Below the pieces are notes generated by a model. It searched no databases. It had not been told where the DNA came from and was given only the letters and a program-made list of their open reading frames with translations. From Actinoplanes solisilvae (GTDB lineage: Bacteria; Actinomycetota; Actinomycetes; Mycobacteriales; Micromonosporaceae): a stretch of 64,000 bases of DNA. Shown piece after piece: positions 42,845 through 51,431 of this stretch. The stretch spans positions 153,758 to 217,757 of the forward strand of contig NZ_RJAC01000016.1 in the NCBI RefSeq assembly GCF_003999975.1, in the 5' to 3' direction. The translations under genes were made by a program, and so were the position numbers. Each line of letters opens with the position of its first letter. The stretch's first letter is position 1.

Positions 42845-43906
42845 TCAGGCTGCGGGGGCCACTCGGGTGGCCCAGCCGGCGGCCTCGTCGGCGGGGAGGA
42901 TGCGGTTGAGGACGATCTCAGGGCGCATCAGGGGATAGGCGCGGCCGAGGTTCCAGCTTCGCTCGTAGGGCGGCGGGTCAAGCACGATCACGCGGTGGTC
43001 GCCGAGCAGGGGGATGTCCGCGGGGCGGCTCTCGTTCCAGATCGTCTCGCCCTGCGCGTCGGCCAGGTAGAAGCGGCCGTGGATGCCGCCCTCGGGCATC
43101 AGCTCGCCGTCGGTTGCCGAGGCCACCCACGCCGCCTCGGGCGGCTCGCCCGGCAGCAGACCGCGCGCTTCGTCGCCGATCAGGGTCGCGGCCAGCAGCG
43201 TGTGAAGCTGGAAGTTGTCGCTCACCCCGCTGATCGTCAGGTCGAACGCCCGGTTCGTCGGGCGGTGCAGCACCAGCAGCGGTTCGTCGTCGAGCACCTC
43301 GAGCAGCCCGAACAGCCAGGCCGCGTCCTCGGCGTGCGGGGTCATCGCGGCCGCGGCGGCGGTCAACCGTTCGCGGTCGGGCAGCGCCTGACGAGCCACC
43401 TTCTGCTGAAGGGGCAGCAGCAGGCTCGGGATCCAGTCGTTGACCGTGAACCATGCCTGCGTGATCTCGCCGGCCTCCTCGACGCTGAGCCCGGACCCGG
43501 GCGCCGCCCGCACCACACGCTCGCGCAAGTCGCGGTATTCGTCGGCCGACGTCGGAGCGGCCACCTTGTCGCCCAGCTTTTCGGCGAGCACGCCGAACTG
43601 CGCGGCCAGCTCGAGCCCGGTCGAGAGCCGTTCGACCAGCACGGGCAGCACCGGCAGCGGGTCGGCGCCCTGCTCGATCAGTCCCGCGACGAGCGTGGCC
43701 AGCAGGCCGCCGTTGCCGAGCGCGACCTGTTCGAGCGCCGGGATCAGCGGGGGCAGGGCGGCGCTGAGCTCTTCCCGGTCGGCGTCGGACAGACGCTCCA
43801 CAATGGCGCGATAGGTCTTGGTCGAAGCCTTCGAGTCGAGCCGGATCACGGCGTCGGCGAGGCTCGTGCAAAGGTCGGGCAGGGTGATCGCGGAGCGTCC
43901 GAACAT
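42845..43906 (-). CDS. Conserved hypothetical protein, 353 aa
   Basis: A soluble 353-residue protein with no signal peptide. The N-terminal 200 residues are largely helical and Leu-rich. The C-terminal part holds a beta-rich domain (PLLVLHRPTNRAFDLTISGV, GGIHGRFYLADAQGETIWNE, DHRVIVLDPPPYERSWNLGR). I recognise no family or catalytic motif. It stands alone between convergent and divergent neighbours; its promoter region is shared with the phosphotransferase-like gene. Confidence 0.78.
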   Translation of the reverse strand: MFGRSAITLPDLCTSLADAVIRLDSKASTKTYRAIVERLSDADREELSAALPPLIPALEQVALGNGGLLATLVAGLIEQGADPLPVLPVLVERLSTGLELAAQFGVLAEKLGDKVAAPTSADEYRDLRERVVRAAPGSGLSVEEAGEITQAWFTVNDWIPSLLLPLQQKVARQALPDRERLTAAAAAMTPHAEDAAWLFGLLEVLDDEPLLVLHRPTNRAFDLTISGVSDNFQLHTLLAATLIGDEARGLLPGEPPEAAWVASATDGELMPEGGIHGRFYLADAQGETIWNESRPADIPLLGDHRVIVLDPPPYERSWNLGRAYPLMRPEIVLNRILPADEAAGWATRVAPAA

Positions 43907-43993
43907 TCGCGCATCGTAGTGAAGCCCTGCCAGACCCCACCAGACCGGGAAATCCCGCGATCAGCGGGCCGACTTGGATTACGGTCTGCGGTC

Positions 43994-45304
43994 ATGACGA
44001 GAACGGTGACGTTGGTGCTGGTTAGCCCCGCGGGTGAACTGCTCGGCGAGACGGAACCGTTCGAGGCCGAGGTGCCCTGGTGGCAGGAGGTCGCCGATTT
44101 CGGTCCGGGCCTGCAGGTGCTGCGCCTGCTGCACGCGGAGCGCCCGGCCCCGCCAGGCGGCCACGTCACCTATCTCGCCGAAGTCACCGATGAAGCCGTA
44201 AATATACGAAAAGTCGGTCAGCGAACCGGGGGTGCAGACGGCCGGGGAGCCGGGTCGCACGCGGTGGGGCTTGAGGGGCTTGGGGCGGCGCATCCGGGGC
44301 GGGCTGGGTACGCGATGGGGCTTGGGGCGGCGCATCCGGGGCGGGCTGGGTACGCGATGGGGCTCGGGGTGACGCATCCGCGGCGGGCGGCGTACGCGGA
44401 GGTCGGTGGGCCTTCGGCCTCGGTTGCGTGGGCTCTGGGGATCCTGCGTGGGGCGACCGCCCGGCAGCGTCGTACGTGGAACTTGTCGGCCATCTGGCGG
44501 CTGGATGACCGAAGCGGGACGCCGGTTGCCTGGCTCAAGCAGGTGCCGGAATTCTTCGCACATGAGGCGTACGCGTTGCGGATGGTGGGAGCGGTTGCGC
44601 CGGGGCTCGTACCGGAGTTGATCGCTGCGGGGGAGCATGGGCGGATGTTGCTGGCCCACGCGGCCGGTGAGGATCGTTATGGCGCGGGAGCCGAGTTGTG
44701 TGCCGAGATCGCCCGAGCGTTTCATCCGATTCAGGCGCATTTCGCCGTCGAGCAGGAACCGTTGCGGGGCATTCCCGATGCGCGTCTGCAAAGGACGCTC
44801 ACCGACTATGTCAGCGTGGCCGAGCCGCACTACGACGTGATCCCGGGACTGCGGGAGCTGATCGAGGGTCTGCCTCGGCGCTTTGAGGCGATCGCCGGGT
44901 GTGGGTTGCCGGACACGTTGGTGCACGGCGATCTGCATCCGGGGAACGTCCGGACCGACGACCGCGGGAAGCTCACGATCATGGATTGGGGCGATTGCAG
45001 CTTCGGCAATCCCGCGCTCGACATCCTGCGGCTCACCGACGGCGCGACCGGCGGGGGTGACGAGAACGGTGCCGGGGTGCCCGGCCGTGACCGGCTTCTG
45101 GTCGAGTGGGCCGAGCGCTGGCAGCAGACCGTCCCCGGTTCCGATCCGCTGCGGGCCGTCGAGCTGATGCGACCGTTGGCCGCGTTGCGCGGGGCGCTCA
45201 TCTACGCCACGTTCCTGCAGAACATCGAGCCCACCGAATGGCCCTACCATGCCGCCGATGTGCCCGAGCGCCTCGCGGCCGCCGTCGCCCTGGCCGGGGA
45301 GTAA
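43994..45304 (+). CDS. Aminoglycoside phosphotransferase-fold kinase with tandem-repeat insert
   Basis: A 436-residue protein. Residues 1-75 form a small beta-rich domain also seen in NUDIX-associated proteins (VTLVLVSPAGELLGETEPFE). A 42-bp repeat codes for residues 94-135. The rest is an APH-type kinase fold: WRLDDRSGTPVAWLKQV (ATP-binding strand), TLVHGDLHPGNVRTDD (catalytic loop) and LTIMDWGDCSFGNPALD (metal-binding Asp). The substrate is unknown; resistance is not implied. ATG 43994. Confidence 0.82.
   Translation: MTRTVTLVLVSPAGELLGETEPFEAEVPWWQEVADFGPGLQVLRLLHAERPAPPGGHVTYLAEVTDEAVNIRKVGQRTGGADGRGAGSHAVGLEGLGAAHPGRAGYAMGLGAAHPGRAGYAMGLGVTHPRRAAYAEVGGPSASVAWALGILRGATARQRRTWNLSAIWRLDDRSGTPVAWLKQVPEFFAHEAYALRMVGAVAPGLVPELIAAGEHGRMLLAHAAGEDRYGAGAELCAEIARAFHPIQAHFAVEQEPLRGIPDARLQRTLTDYVSVAEPHYDVIPGLRELIEGLPRRFEAIAGCGLPDTLVHGDLHPGNVRTDDRGKLTIMDWGDCSFGNPALDILRLTDGATGGGDENGAGVPGRDRLLVEWAERWQQTVPGSDPLRAVELMRPLAALRGALIYATFLQNIEPTEWPYHAADVPERLAAAVALAGE
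44273..44398 (+). repeat. In-frame 42-bp tandem repeat, three units
   Basis: Three consecutive 42-bp units (44273-44314, 44315-44356, 44357-44398). The first two are almost identical and the third is diverged. They encode a 14-residue GLGAAHPGRAGYA-type repeat near residue 94 of the kinase-like protein, between its N-terminal domain and the kinase fold. Confidence 0.9.
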
Positions 45305-45436
45305 GGGCGGCTACTACGGAGGGAAAGGTTGACAGGTGGGAAAGGGGCGCGGAAGCCGGAGAAGACGAGCGCGCTCAGAGGCCGGAGTCGACGCGTGGGG
45401 CGGCCGCCGGGCGGGGTTTGATTTACCCTGCGAGGC

Positions 45437-46633
45437 ATGGCGCTGATCCAGCGGTTCGCTGAGCTCGTCGTCCGGGCCGGCATCAATGTGCAGCCGGGGC
45501 AAGGGGTGGTGTTGCACACCGACACCGCCCATCTCGAGATCGCGCGGGCGATCACCCGGGCCGCCTACGAGGCCGGCGCCGCGTGGGTCGAACCGCTGTG
45601 GAGCGACGGCCCGATGCGGCGGGCCGCGGTCGAGAACGCGACTGTCGAGCAGCTTTCCGCCGTACGCCCGTGGGCTCTGAGCCGCATCGAGCAGTGGCGT
45701 GACGAGGGCGCCGCCTGGATCCGGCTGCTGGGCGAACCCGATCCGCATCTGCTCGACGGGCTCGATCCGGCCAAGGTCGCCGCCGGTCCGGCCGCCGAGA
45801 CGCAGGCCATGCGCCGGGCCGTGTTCGACGGGCTGCGCTGGACCGTCGTCGGCGCCCCCAATCCGGGGTGGGCACGCGAGGTCTTCGGCGAGCCCGACGT
45901 CGACCGGTTGTGGAAGGCCGTCGGCACCGCGATGCGGCTCGACCTCGACGATCCGGTCGAGGCCTGGCGGGAGCGGGCCGCCGTGCTGGCCGAGCGGGGC
46001 CGGCTTCTCGACGCGCTCGACCTGAGCGAGCTGCGCTATGTCGGCGACGGCACCGATCTGACGGTGGGTCTGCTGCCGCGCAGCCGGTGGACGGGCGGCG
46101 GTCTGGTCGACCGGGACGGCTTCGCCTACCTGCCGAACATCCCGACCGAGGAGGTCTTCACCAGCCCCGACCGTGATCAGGCCGACGGCGTCCTGCGCGT
46201 CACCCGTCCGGTCGTGATCGGGGGCCGGGTGGTGACAGGCTTGCGCGTACGCCTCACCGGCGGCCTGATCACCGAGGTGTCGGCCGACGAGGGCGCGGAC
46301 GTCGTACGGGCGCATCTCGACACCGACGAGGGAGCGCGGCGCCTGGGCGAGGTCGCGCTGGTCGACCGGGACAGCCGGATCGCGCGCACCGGCGTCGTCT
46401 TCCACAACATGCTGTTCGACGAGAACGCGGCGTGCCATGTCGCGTGGGGCCAGAGCTTCCCGTTCGCGGTCGCGGGCGGCACCGAGAAGACCGAGCAGCA
46501 GCGCGCCGACCTGGGCCTGAACATGTCGAGTGTGCACACCGACGTCGTCGTCGGCGGCGAAGGTCTCACGGTCAGCGGAAGGGGCCCGCGCGGTACGGTC
46601 ACGATCATCCGTGACGACGAGTGGGTTCTGTGA
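45437..46633 (+). CDS. M29-family aminopeptidase
   Basis: A 398-residue metallo-aminopeptidase of the AmpS/aminopeptidase T family. The N-terminal domain starts ALIQRFAELVVRAGINVQPGQ. Two-metal-site motifs appear in order: NIPTEEVFTSP, GEVALVDRDSRI, FHNMLFDENAACHVAWG and SSVHTDVVVGG. It acts in the cytoplasm on N-terminal residues of peptides. Its stop shares a base with the start of the following epimerase, so the two are cotranscribed. Start ATG 45437. Confidence 0.93.
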   Translation: MALIQRFAELVVRAGINVQPGQGVVLHTDTAHLEIARAITRAAYEAGAAWVEPLWSDGPMRRAAVENATVEQLSAVRPWALSRIEQWRDEGAAWIRLLGEPDPHLLDGLDPAKVAAGPAAETQAMRRAVFDGLRWTVVGAPNPGWAREVFGEPDVDRLWKAVGTAMRLDLDDPVEAWRERAAVLAERGRLLDALDLSELRYVGDGTDLTVGLLPRSRWTGGGLVDRDGFAYLPNIPTEEVFTSPDRDQADGVLRVTRPVVIGGRVVTGLRVRLTGGLITEVSADEGADVVRAHLDTDEGARRLGEVALVDRDSRIARTGVVFHNMLFDENAACHVAWGQSFPFAVAGGTEKTEQQRADLGLNMSSVHTDVVVGGEGLTVSGRGPRGTVTIIRDDEWVL

Positions 46634-47487
46634 TGCGCGTTCTGGTCCTGGGCGGCACCGGCTTCGTCGGCCGCACGATCACGTCGATGCTCCACCGCCC
46701 GACCCTGTTCAACCGGGGAAGAGACAGCGAGTTGTTCCCCGGCGTCGAGCGGCGGCGCGGTGATCGCGAGACGGGTGATTACGCGTCGCTGGCCACCGGC
46801 GAGTGGGACGCGGTCGTCGACGTCACCGCCTACTTCCCGTGGCAGGTCCGGCAGACGATGGACGTGCTCGGCGACCGGGTGGGCCGCTACCTGTTCATCT
46901 CGAGCCACGCGGTCTTCGAGGGCGGCGGCACCCGGCTGCGGCCGGCGATCACCGACGCCGGTCAACCGCTGACCGACGAGACGTACGGTCCCTCCAAAGT
47001 GGCCTGCGAGCAGGAGATCTTCACGCGGTACGGGGACCGGGCCACCACCGTGCGCCTGGTCAAGGTGGCCGGGCCGCACGACAACCAGCGCGGGCTGACC
47101 CATTGGGCCCGCCACGCGGCCCGGGGCGGCCGGTTCGAACTGCCCGGCGACCCGGCCCAGCCGACCCAGCTCGTGGACGTGCGCGACGTGGCCCGGCTCG
47201 TGGTGCGGCTGCTCGCGGAGGATCGCGGCGGCGCGTTCACGGCGGCGGGCCCGGCGACCGACCTGGCCGGGCTCATGAAGGTCTGCGCGGCCGTGGCCGG
47301 CACCGAGGTCGAGATCGTCCCCGTGCCGCCGACCGGGAAACGATTCCCGCTGATCAAGCCGCGTGAGTTGTGGGAGACCCAGAACCGGACGCCGGCCGCC
47401 GAGCAGACCGTCACGCCGCTCGAGGTGACCGTGCGCGACGTGCTGGCGTGGGACCACGAACGCGGCGAGCCTCCCCTTCCGGAGTGA
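46633..47487 (+). CDS. NAD-dependent epimerase/dehydratase (extended SDR)
   Basis: A 284-residue Rossmann-fold protein with VLGGTGFVGRT near the N terminus and an atypical SDR active site (ETYGPSKVACEQE, where YxxxK appears as YGPSK). It ends with a C-terminal substrate domain. This type is frequent in actinobacteria next to peptidases and sugar genes; the substrate is unknown. ATG 46633 overlaps the aminopeptidase stop. Confidence 0.85.
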   Translation: MRVLVLGGTGFVGRTITSMLHRPTLFNRGRDSELFPGVERRRGDRETGDYASLATGEWDAVVDVTAYFPWQVRQTMDVLGDRVGRYLFISSHAVFEGGGTRLRPAITDAGQPLTDETYGPSKVACEQEIFTRYGDRATTVRLVKVAGPHDNQRGLTHWARHAARGGRFELPGDPAQPTQLVDVRDVARLVVRLLAEDRGGAFTAAGPATDLAGLMKVCAAVAGTEVEIVPVPPTGKRFPLIKPRELWETQNRTPAAEQTVTPLEVTVRDVLAWDHERGEPPLPE

Positions 47488-47554
47488 CCGGGGCTTCGCT
47501 GCCGGCGAACGCCGCGGGGCGGTGAGAAACGGTCACTCGGGGAAGCATCGCCCT

Positions 47555-47828
47555 ATGGCCGTTTATGACGCGATCGCGGACTGGTACGAGCATGAGTTCC
47601 TGCCGAACGCCGAGATCCCGCCGGGCGACCCCATCGGCGTCCGGCGGCAACTCGGCGAGCTCCTGGGAACGGGCAGCGGCCCCTGCCTCGAGGTGGGCTG
47701 CGGCACCGGCGTGCACGCAGCCCAGCTTCGCGACCTGGGGTGGGGACGTGGGCCTGACGTTGAACGGCTTCACCGAGGGTGGCCGCCCCGTACCGACAAC
47801 ACTGGCCCTGCGAGCGATCAAACCATGA
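47555..47828 (+). pseudogene. SAM methyltransferase remnant with internal deletion
   Basis: The first 62 codons from ATG 47555 read as the start of a class I methyltransferase (YDAIADWYEHEFLP, CLEVGCGTGVHAAQLRDLGW). Near 47740 the sequence jumps to the end of the same kind of enzyme in another frame (GFTEGGRPVPTTLALRAIKP, stop at 47828). The middle third to half of the gene is missing and the junction is out of frame, so no functional product is expected. Confidence 0.75.
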
Positions 47829-47937
47829 AGAGCATCGCTCCGGCGCCCAGCAGGACGAGCAACAGCATGGCGATGAGCAGGCCACGGTCGGTAGCGGTGT
47901 CGATCTCGGGCGTGGTGGGTATCGGTTCAGTGCTCAC
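47818..47937 (-). CDS. 39-aa single-membrane-helix protein
   Basis: A small frame beginning at GTG 47937 has a near-perfect GGAGGAG ribosome site 7 nt upstream. It encodes a Thr/Pro-rich hydrophilic segment of about 18 residues, then GLLIAMLLLVLLGAGAMLFM, one membrane helix. It converges on the methyltransferase remnant and overlaps its end. No family is recognised. Such one-helix proteins often modulate membrane partners, but nothing adjacent identifies one. Confidence 0.6.
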   Translation of the reverse strand: MSTEPIPTTPEIDTATDRGLLIAMLLLVLLGAGAMLFMV

Positions 47938-47975
47938 GGTCTGACTCCTCCGAAACGCTCTTGAAGGGAGTGCCG

Positions 47976-49547
47976 ATGCCGGACTGGTTCCTCAGTACGC
48001 AGGAGCGTGGCAACCCCGACTCCTCCATACCCGCATGGAGCACCGGAAACGCGGCCGAACCGCTTATTCACGGCAAAACATATTTTGACCGGTTGGTGAC
48101 CGAGGTGGAAAGTCTCCGCGAGGGTGACCACCTGTTCTTCACCGACTGGCGCGGCGATCCCGACGAGCTGATGCGCGACGGCGGCCCGACGATCGCCGAG
48201 CTGTTCTCGGCCGCGGCCAAGCGCGGGGTGCTCGTCAAGGGCCTGCTCTGGCGCTCGCATCTCGACAAGCTCGCCTACAGCGAGGAGGAGAACCGCAACC
48301 TCAGCGAGGACATCCGCGCGGCCGGTGGCGAGGTCCTTCTCGATCAACGCGTACGCCGTGGTGGTTCGCACCACCAGAAGCTCGTCGTCCTGCGTCATCC
48401 GGGCCGCCCCGAGCTCGACGTCGCGTTCGCGGGCGGCATCGACCTGTGTCACAGCCGCCGGGACGACGAGAAGCACCTCGGTGATCGGCAGGCGGTCGCG
48501 ATGGCCAAGGCGTACGGGGATCATCCGCCCTGGCACGACGTTCAGCTCGCGTTGAAGGGCCCGGTCGTGGGCGCTCTCGACCTGACCTTCCGCGAACGGT
48601 GGAACGAGCCGGACGACCTCGATCAGCACGGCCCGATCTCGACGCTGACCGACAAGCTCCAGCACGCCGACATGAGCGCCGACAAGCTGCCGCCGCAGCC
48701 GCCCGACCCCCCGGAGTGCGGTCCGCTCGCCGTCCAGGTGCTGCGGACGTACGCATCGATGCGCCCGAAATATGACTTCGCGCGCAACGGCGAGCAGAGC
48801 ATCGCTCGCGGCTACACGAAAGCCATCAAACGGGCGCGGCGCCTCATCTACATCGAGGACCAGTACCTGTGGTCGGCCGAGGTGGCCCGCCTGTTCGCCG
48901 ACGCGCTGCGGGCCAACCCCGACCTGCACCTGATCGCGGTGATCCCGCGTCACCCCGACGTCGACGGCGCGCTCGCCCTGCCCCCGAACCAGATCGGCCG
49001 CGAACTGGCCATCTCGATCTGCACGAAGGCCGCGCCCGACCGCGTGCACATATACGACCTGGAGAACGAGGCAGGCACCCCGATCTACGTGCACGCCAAG
49101 ATCTGCGTGATCGACGACGTCTGGTGCAGCGTGGGCAGCGACAACTTCAACCGTCGATCGTGGACGCACGACAGCGAGCTCTCCAGCGCGATCCTCGACG
49201 ACACGCCCGACGAGCGCGCGCCCCGCGACCCGGCCGGGCTGGGCGACGGCGCCCGCCGCTTCCCACGGGAACTGCGGCTCTCGCTGATCCGGGAGCACCT
49301 CTGCCGCGACGACGACAAGGACCTCATCGACCCGGCCGACGTCGTCGGCGAGATGAACGACGCCGCCGACCGCCTCGCCGAATGGCACGAATACGGCAAG
49401 GTCGGCCCGCGCCCGCCGGGCCGGTTGAGGAAGCACTCGCCGGAGAAGCTGCCCTGGTACCAGCGCTTGTGGGCGATCCCGGCCTACCGGCTCGCCTACG
49501 ACCCCGACGGTCGTTCATGGCGCGACCGCTGGCACAACCGCTGGTGA
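47976..49547 (+). CDS. Phospholipase D-like protein (two HKD motifs)
   Basis: A 523-residue PLD-superfamily enzyme with no signal peptide. HKD motif 1 is SHHQKLVVL with a distal acidic residue (the usual Asp spacing is loose); motif 2 is VHAKICVIDDVWCSVGSDN. Between them is a YIEDQYLWSAEVA stretch common to phospholipases D. It could hydrolyse phosphatidylcholine-like lipids or another phosphodiester. ATG 47976 follows GAAGGGAG; the frame is open from 47961. It is divergent from the 39-aa gene. Confidence 0.88.
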   Translation: MPDWFLSTQERGNPDSSIPAWSTGNAAEPLIHGKTYFDRLVTEVESLREGDHLFFTDWRGDPDELMRDGGPTIAELFSAAAKRGVLVKGLLWRSHLDKLAYSEEENRNLSEDIRAAGGEVLLDQRVRRGGSHHQKLVVLRHPGRPELDVAFAGGIDLCHSRRDDEKHLGDRQAVAMAKAYGDHPPWHDVQLALKGPVVGALDLTFRERWNEPDDLDQHGPISTLTDKLQHADMSADKLPPQPPDPPECGPLAVQVLRTYASMRPKYDFARNGEQSIARGYTKAIKRARRLIYIEDQYLWSAEVARLFADALRANPDLHLIAVIPRHPDVDGALALPPNQIGRELAISICTKAAPDRVHIYDLENEAGTPIYVHAKICVIDDVWCSVGSDNFNRRSWTHDSELSSAILDDTPDERAPRDPAGLGDGARRFPRELRLSLIREHLCRDDDKDLIDPADVVGEMNDAADRLAEWHEYGKVGPRPPGRLRKHSPEKLPWYQRLWAIPAYRLAYDPDGRSWRDRWHNRW

Positions 49548-50075
49548 TCAAAGACCGAGGGTTCGGCGGCAGTCGGCCATGACCGACGGTGAGGCGAGCG
49601 GCTCCCACGTCGGGAAGACCGACCGGAAGTAGTCGCCCGCCTTCGCTGCGATCTCGGCCGACCGCTCGAACACGTCCAGCTCGTTGACGATGCTCAGGTC
49701 GGCGAAGGCGCGCAGCTCGGCCGGTGTCGGTGACTCCGCGTTGCCGGTGAAGCGGCACCGGATCGTCTGCGTGCTCGGCAACGCCCGCCACGTACGGTCA
49801 CGGTCGCACCCGCCGTACCGATAGACCATCGCCTCGGCCTTCACCCCGATCAACGCCCGCAACTCGGCCCGATCGGTCACGTCGAGCAGCACCACGTGAA
49901 AACCGTCGGTCCCGTACGCCGCGTGCGTGAGCCCGGCCAACTGCTCGTCCTCACCGAGCCCGTGACCGGCCAGCCGCTCGCGAACCCGGCCCAGATGCTC
50001 GTACAGCGACCCGCCCGCGTGCGGAACCGACTCCGCGCCCCGCGCCCGCAACCAGGCGCTGACCTCGTCAATCAT
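49548..50075 (-). CDS. DUF6817-like protein, 175 aa
   Basis: A 175-residue soluble protein with GGSLYEHLGRVRERLAGHG and LAGLTHAAYGTDGF, a His-rich helical pattern recalling small metal-dependent hydrolases (DUF6817-like as far as I can judge). ATG 50075 overlaps the stop of the methyltransferase upstream by four bases, so it is the last gene of the TetR-PCMT operon. Its function is unknown. Confidence 0.75.
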   Translation of the reverse strand: MIDEVSAWLRARGAESVPHAGGSLYEHLGRVRERLAGHGLGEDEQLAGLTHAAYGTDGFHVVLLDVTDRAELRALIGVKAEAMVYRYGGCDRDRTWRALPSTQTIRCRFTGNAESPTPAELRAFADLSIVNELDVFERSAEIAAKAGDYFRSVFPTWEPLASPSVMADCRRTLGL

Positions 50076-51142
50076 CCGAGCTCCCAGACCCGTGGCAACA
50101 GAATCGGCGCGTACGGGTCCCCGCCCTCGCCCAGCCCGACCCGCCAGGCCTGCATCGGCGGCCGACCCGCGTCGAGCCATCGGTCGATGATCGCGTCAGC
50201 GTCGGCGGCGTAGGCCTCGGCTTCCGCACCCCCGGCCAGCACCGAGCCGTCGGACAGGATGATCGCGCCCCCGGTGCCGTCGTCGTCGAGCAGCATCAGG
50301 CAGCTCTGCTCGCGGCGCGGCACGGCGGCATGCGTCGCCCGCCGATGCCACACCCCGGCCGCGTACCAGAGATCGCGATAGATGAGCGGCGCGAGCGGCG
50401 GATCAAAACGGCTTTCCCTGTACGGGTTCAGCGCGCGCAACGCCTTGGGCGCGACCGGCGGCGGGAACGGTCGGGCGGCGGTCAGCGGTCCGGCCGCAGT
50501 CATGAAACCGGACGGGCTGACCACGCGCGCGTCCAGATCTTTCGTGACCCTCAGGACGGGATGGGTGCCGGCGTGCTCGACGGGTGCCACGATCACGCCG
50601 CCGTGCGTCAACTGGTCGAGCCAGCGCGGCGAGATGCCGGCCACGCCGACGGTGACGATGACACGATCGACGCGTACGCCCGGAAACCCCTCGTAACCGT
50701 CGCCGACCTCGACCCGTACGCCCTCGATCTCTGCTCGGGCGAGCGCGGAACGAGCCCGGTCGGCCACGTCCTTCTGCACGTCGATGCTGATGACCGACGC
50801 GCCGAGCGACGCGAGAAGGGCGGCGTTGTAGCCGGTGCCCGCGCCGATCTCGAGAATCCGCTGGCCCGGGCGCACGTCGAGCGCCCCGATCATGAGAGCC
50901 ATCAGCGACGGCTGGCTCGACGAACTGATCGGCACCCGCCCGTCCAACTTGGTGACCAGCACGTCGTCCTGATAGACGAGTTCGAGGAAGTCGGGGTCGG
51001 CGGGCTCGGCCCACGTGCCGTCGCGCCGCTGGAACCCGTCGGGCACGAAGAGCTCGCGCGGCACCGAGGCGAACGCGGCGGCCAGCCCCGGCGAGAGGGC
51101 GACGCCCCCGTGCCGGATCCGCTCGACGAAGCCCGCCCGCAT
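50072..51142 (-). CDS. Protein-L-isoaspartate methyltransferase-like protein
   Basis: A 356-residue protein whose first 215 residues match PCMT: an ELFVPDGF substrate segment, ISSSSQPSLMALMIGAL, the SAM motif ILEIGAGTGYNAALLA and VRVEVGDGYEGFP. The C-terminal 140 residues are an extra domain absent from classical PCMT, so it may modify other carboxylates. It lies 22 nt after the 88-aa gene and overlaps the DUF6817-like gene. Confidence 0.88.
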   Translation of the reverse strand: MRAGFVERIRHGGVALSPGLAAAFASVPRELFVPDGFQRRDGTWAEPADPDFLELVYQDDVLVTKLDGRVPISSSSQPSLMALMIGALDVRPGQRILEIGAGTGYNAALLASLGASVISIDVQKDVADRARSALARAEIEGVRVEVGDGYEGFPGVRVDRVIVTVGVAGISPRWLDQLTHGGVIVAPVEHAGTHPVLRVTKDLDARVVSPSGFMTAAGPLTAARPFPPPVAPKALRALNPYRESRFDPPLAPLIYRDLWYAAGVWHRRATHAAVPRREQSCLMLLDDDGTGGAIILSDGSVLAGGAEAEAYAADADAIIDRWLDAGRPPMQAWRVGLGEGGDPYAPILLPRVWELG

Positions 51143-51164
51143 CCCCCCACCTTAGGACCGTTGT

Positions 51165-51431
51165 TCAGACCTCGTTGCCTCGCTTCTGGCGCACCGGCAC
51201 GGTCGACGGCGGCAGCCACGCGTCCCGCGTCACCACGTGGATCACGGTCGAGTACGTCTTCTCGTCGCCGACACGCAGTTCGGGATTGCGCGGTGCCCCG
51301 GCGTAGGGGCCCGTGTCGGCGTACGACACCGCCCCGGCGACGCCGCCCAGCCGCTTGAAACGCCGTCGCAGCCACTGGATGAACCCGGACTGGTGACCGG
51401 ACAGCCATTCGTCGTCGGCCTCGGTGCGCAT
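51165..51431 (-). CDS. Hypothetical protein, 88 aa
   Basis: ATG 51431 overlaps the TetR stop (TGATG). The 88-residue product has a basic helix (FIQWLRRRFKRLGG) and then a Gly/Pro/Thr-rich segment ending in VPVRQKRGNEV. It has no signal peptide, membrane helix or known motif. Its position between a regulator and a PCMT-like enzyme suggests an operon member of the same pathway. Confidence 0.6.
   Translation of the reverse strand: MRTEADDEWLSGHQSGFIQWLRRRFKRLGGVAGAVSYADTGPYAGAPRNPELRVGDEKTYSTVIHVVTRDAWLPPSTVPVRQKRGNEV

Noticed and set aside
43994..45304. Aminoglycoside resistance gene
   Set aside because: The kinase fold is shared by many small-molecule kinases; nothing in the sequence or context indicates an antibiotic substrate.
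50072..51431. RiPP (graspetide-like) cluster: PCMT plus small ORF
   Set aside because: No ATP-grasp ligase or recognisable precursor core is present; the 88-residue protein lacks a leader/core pattern.
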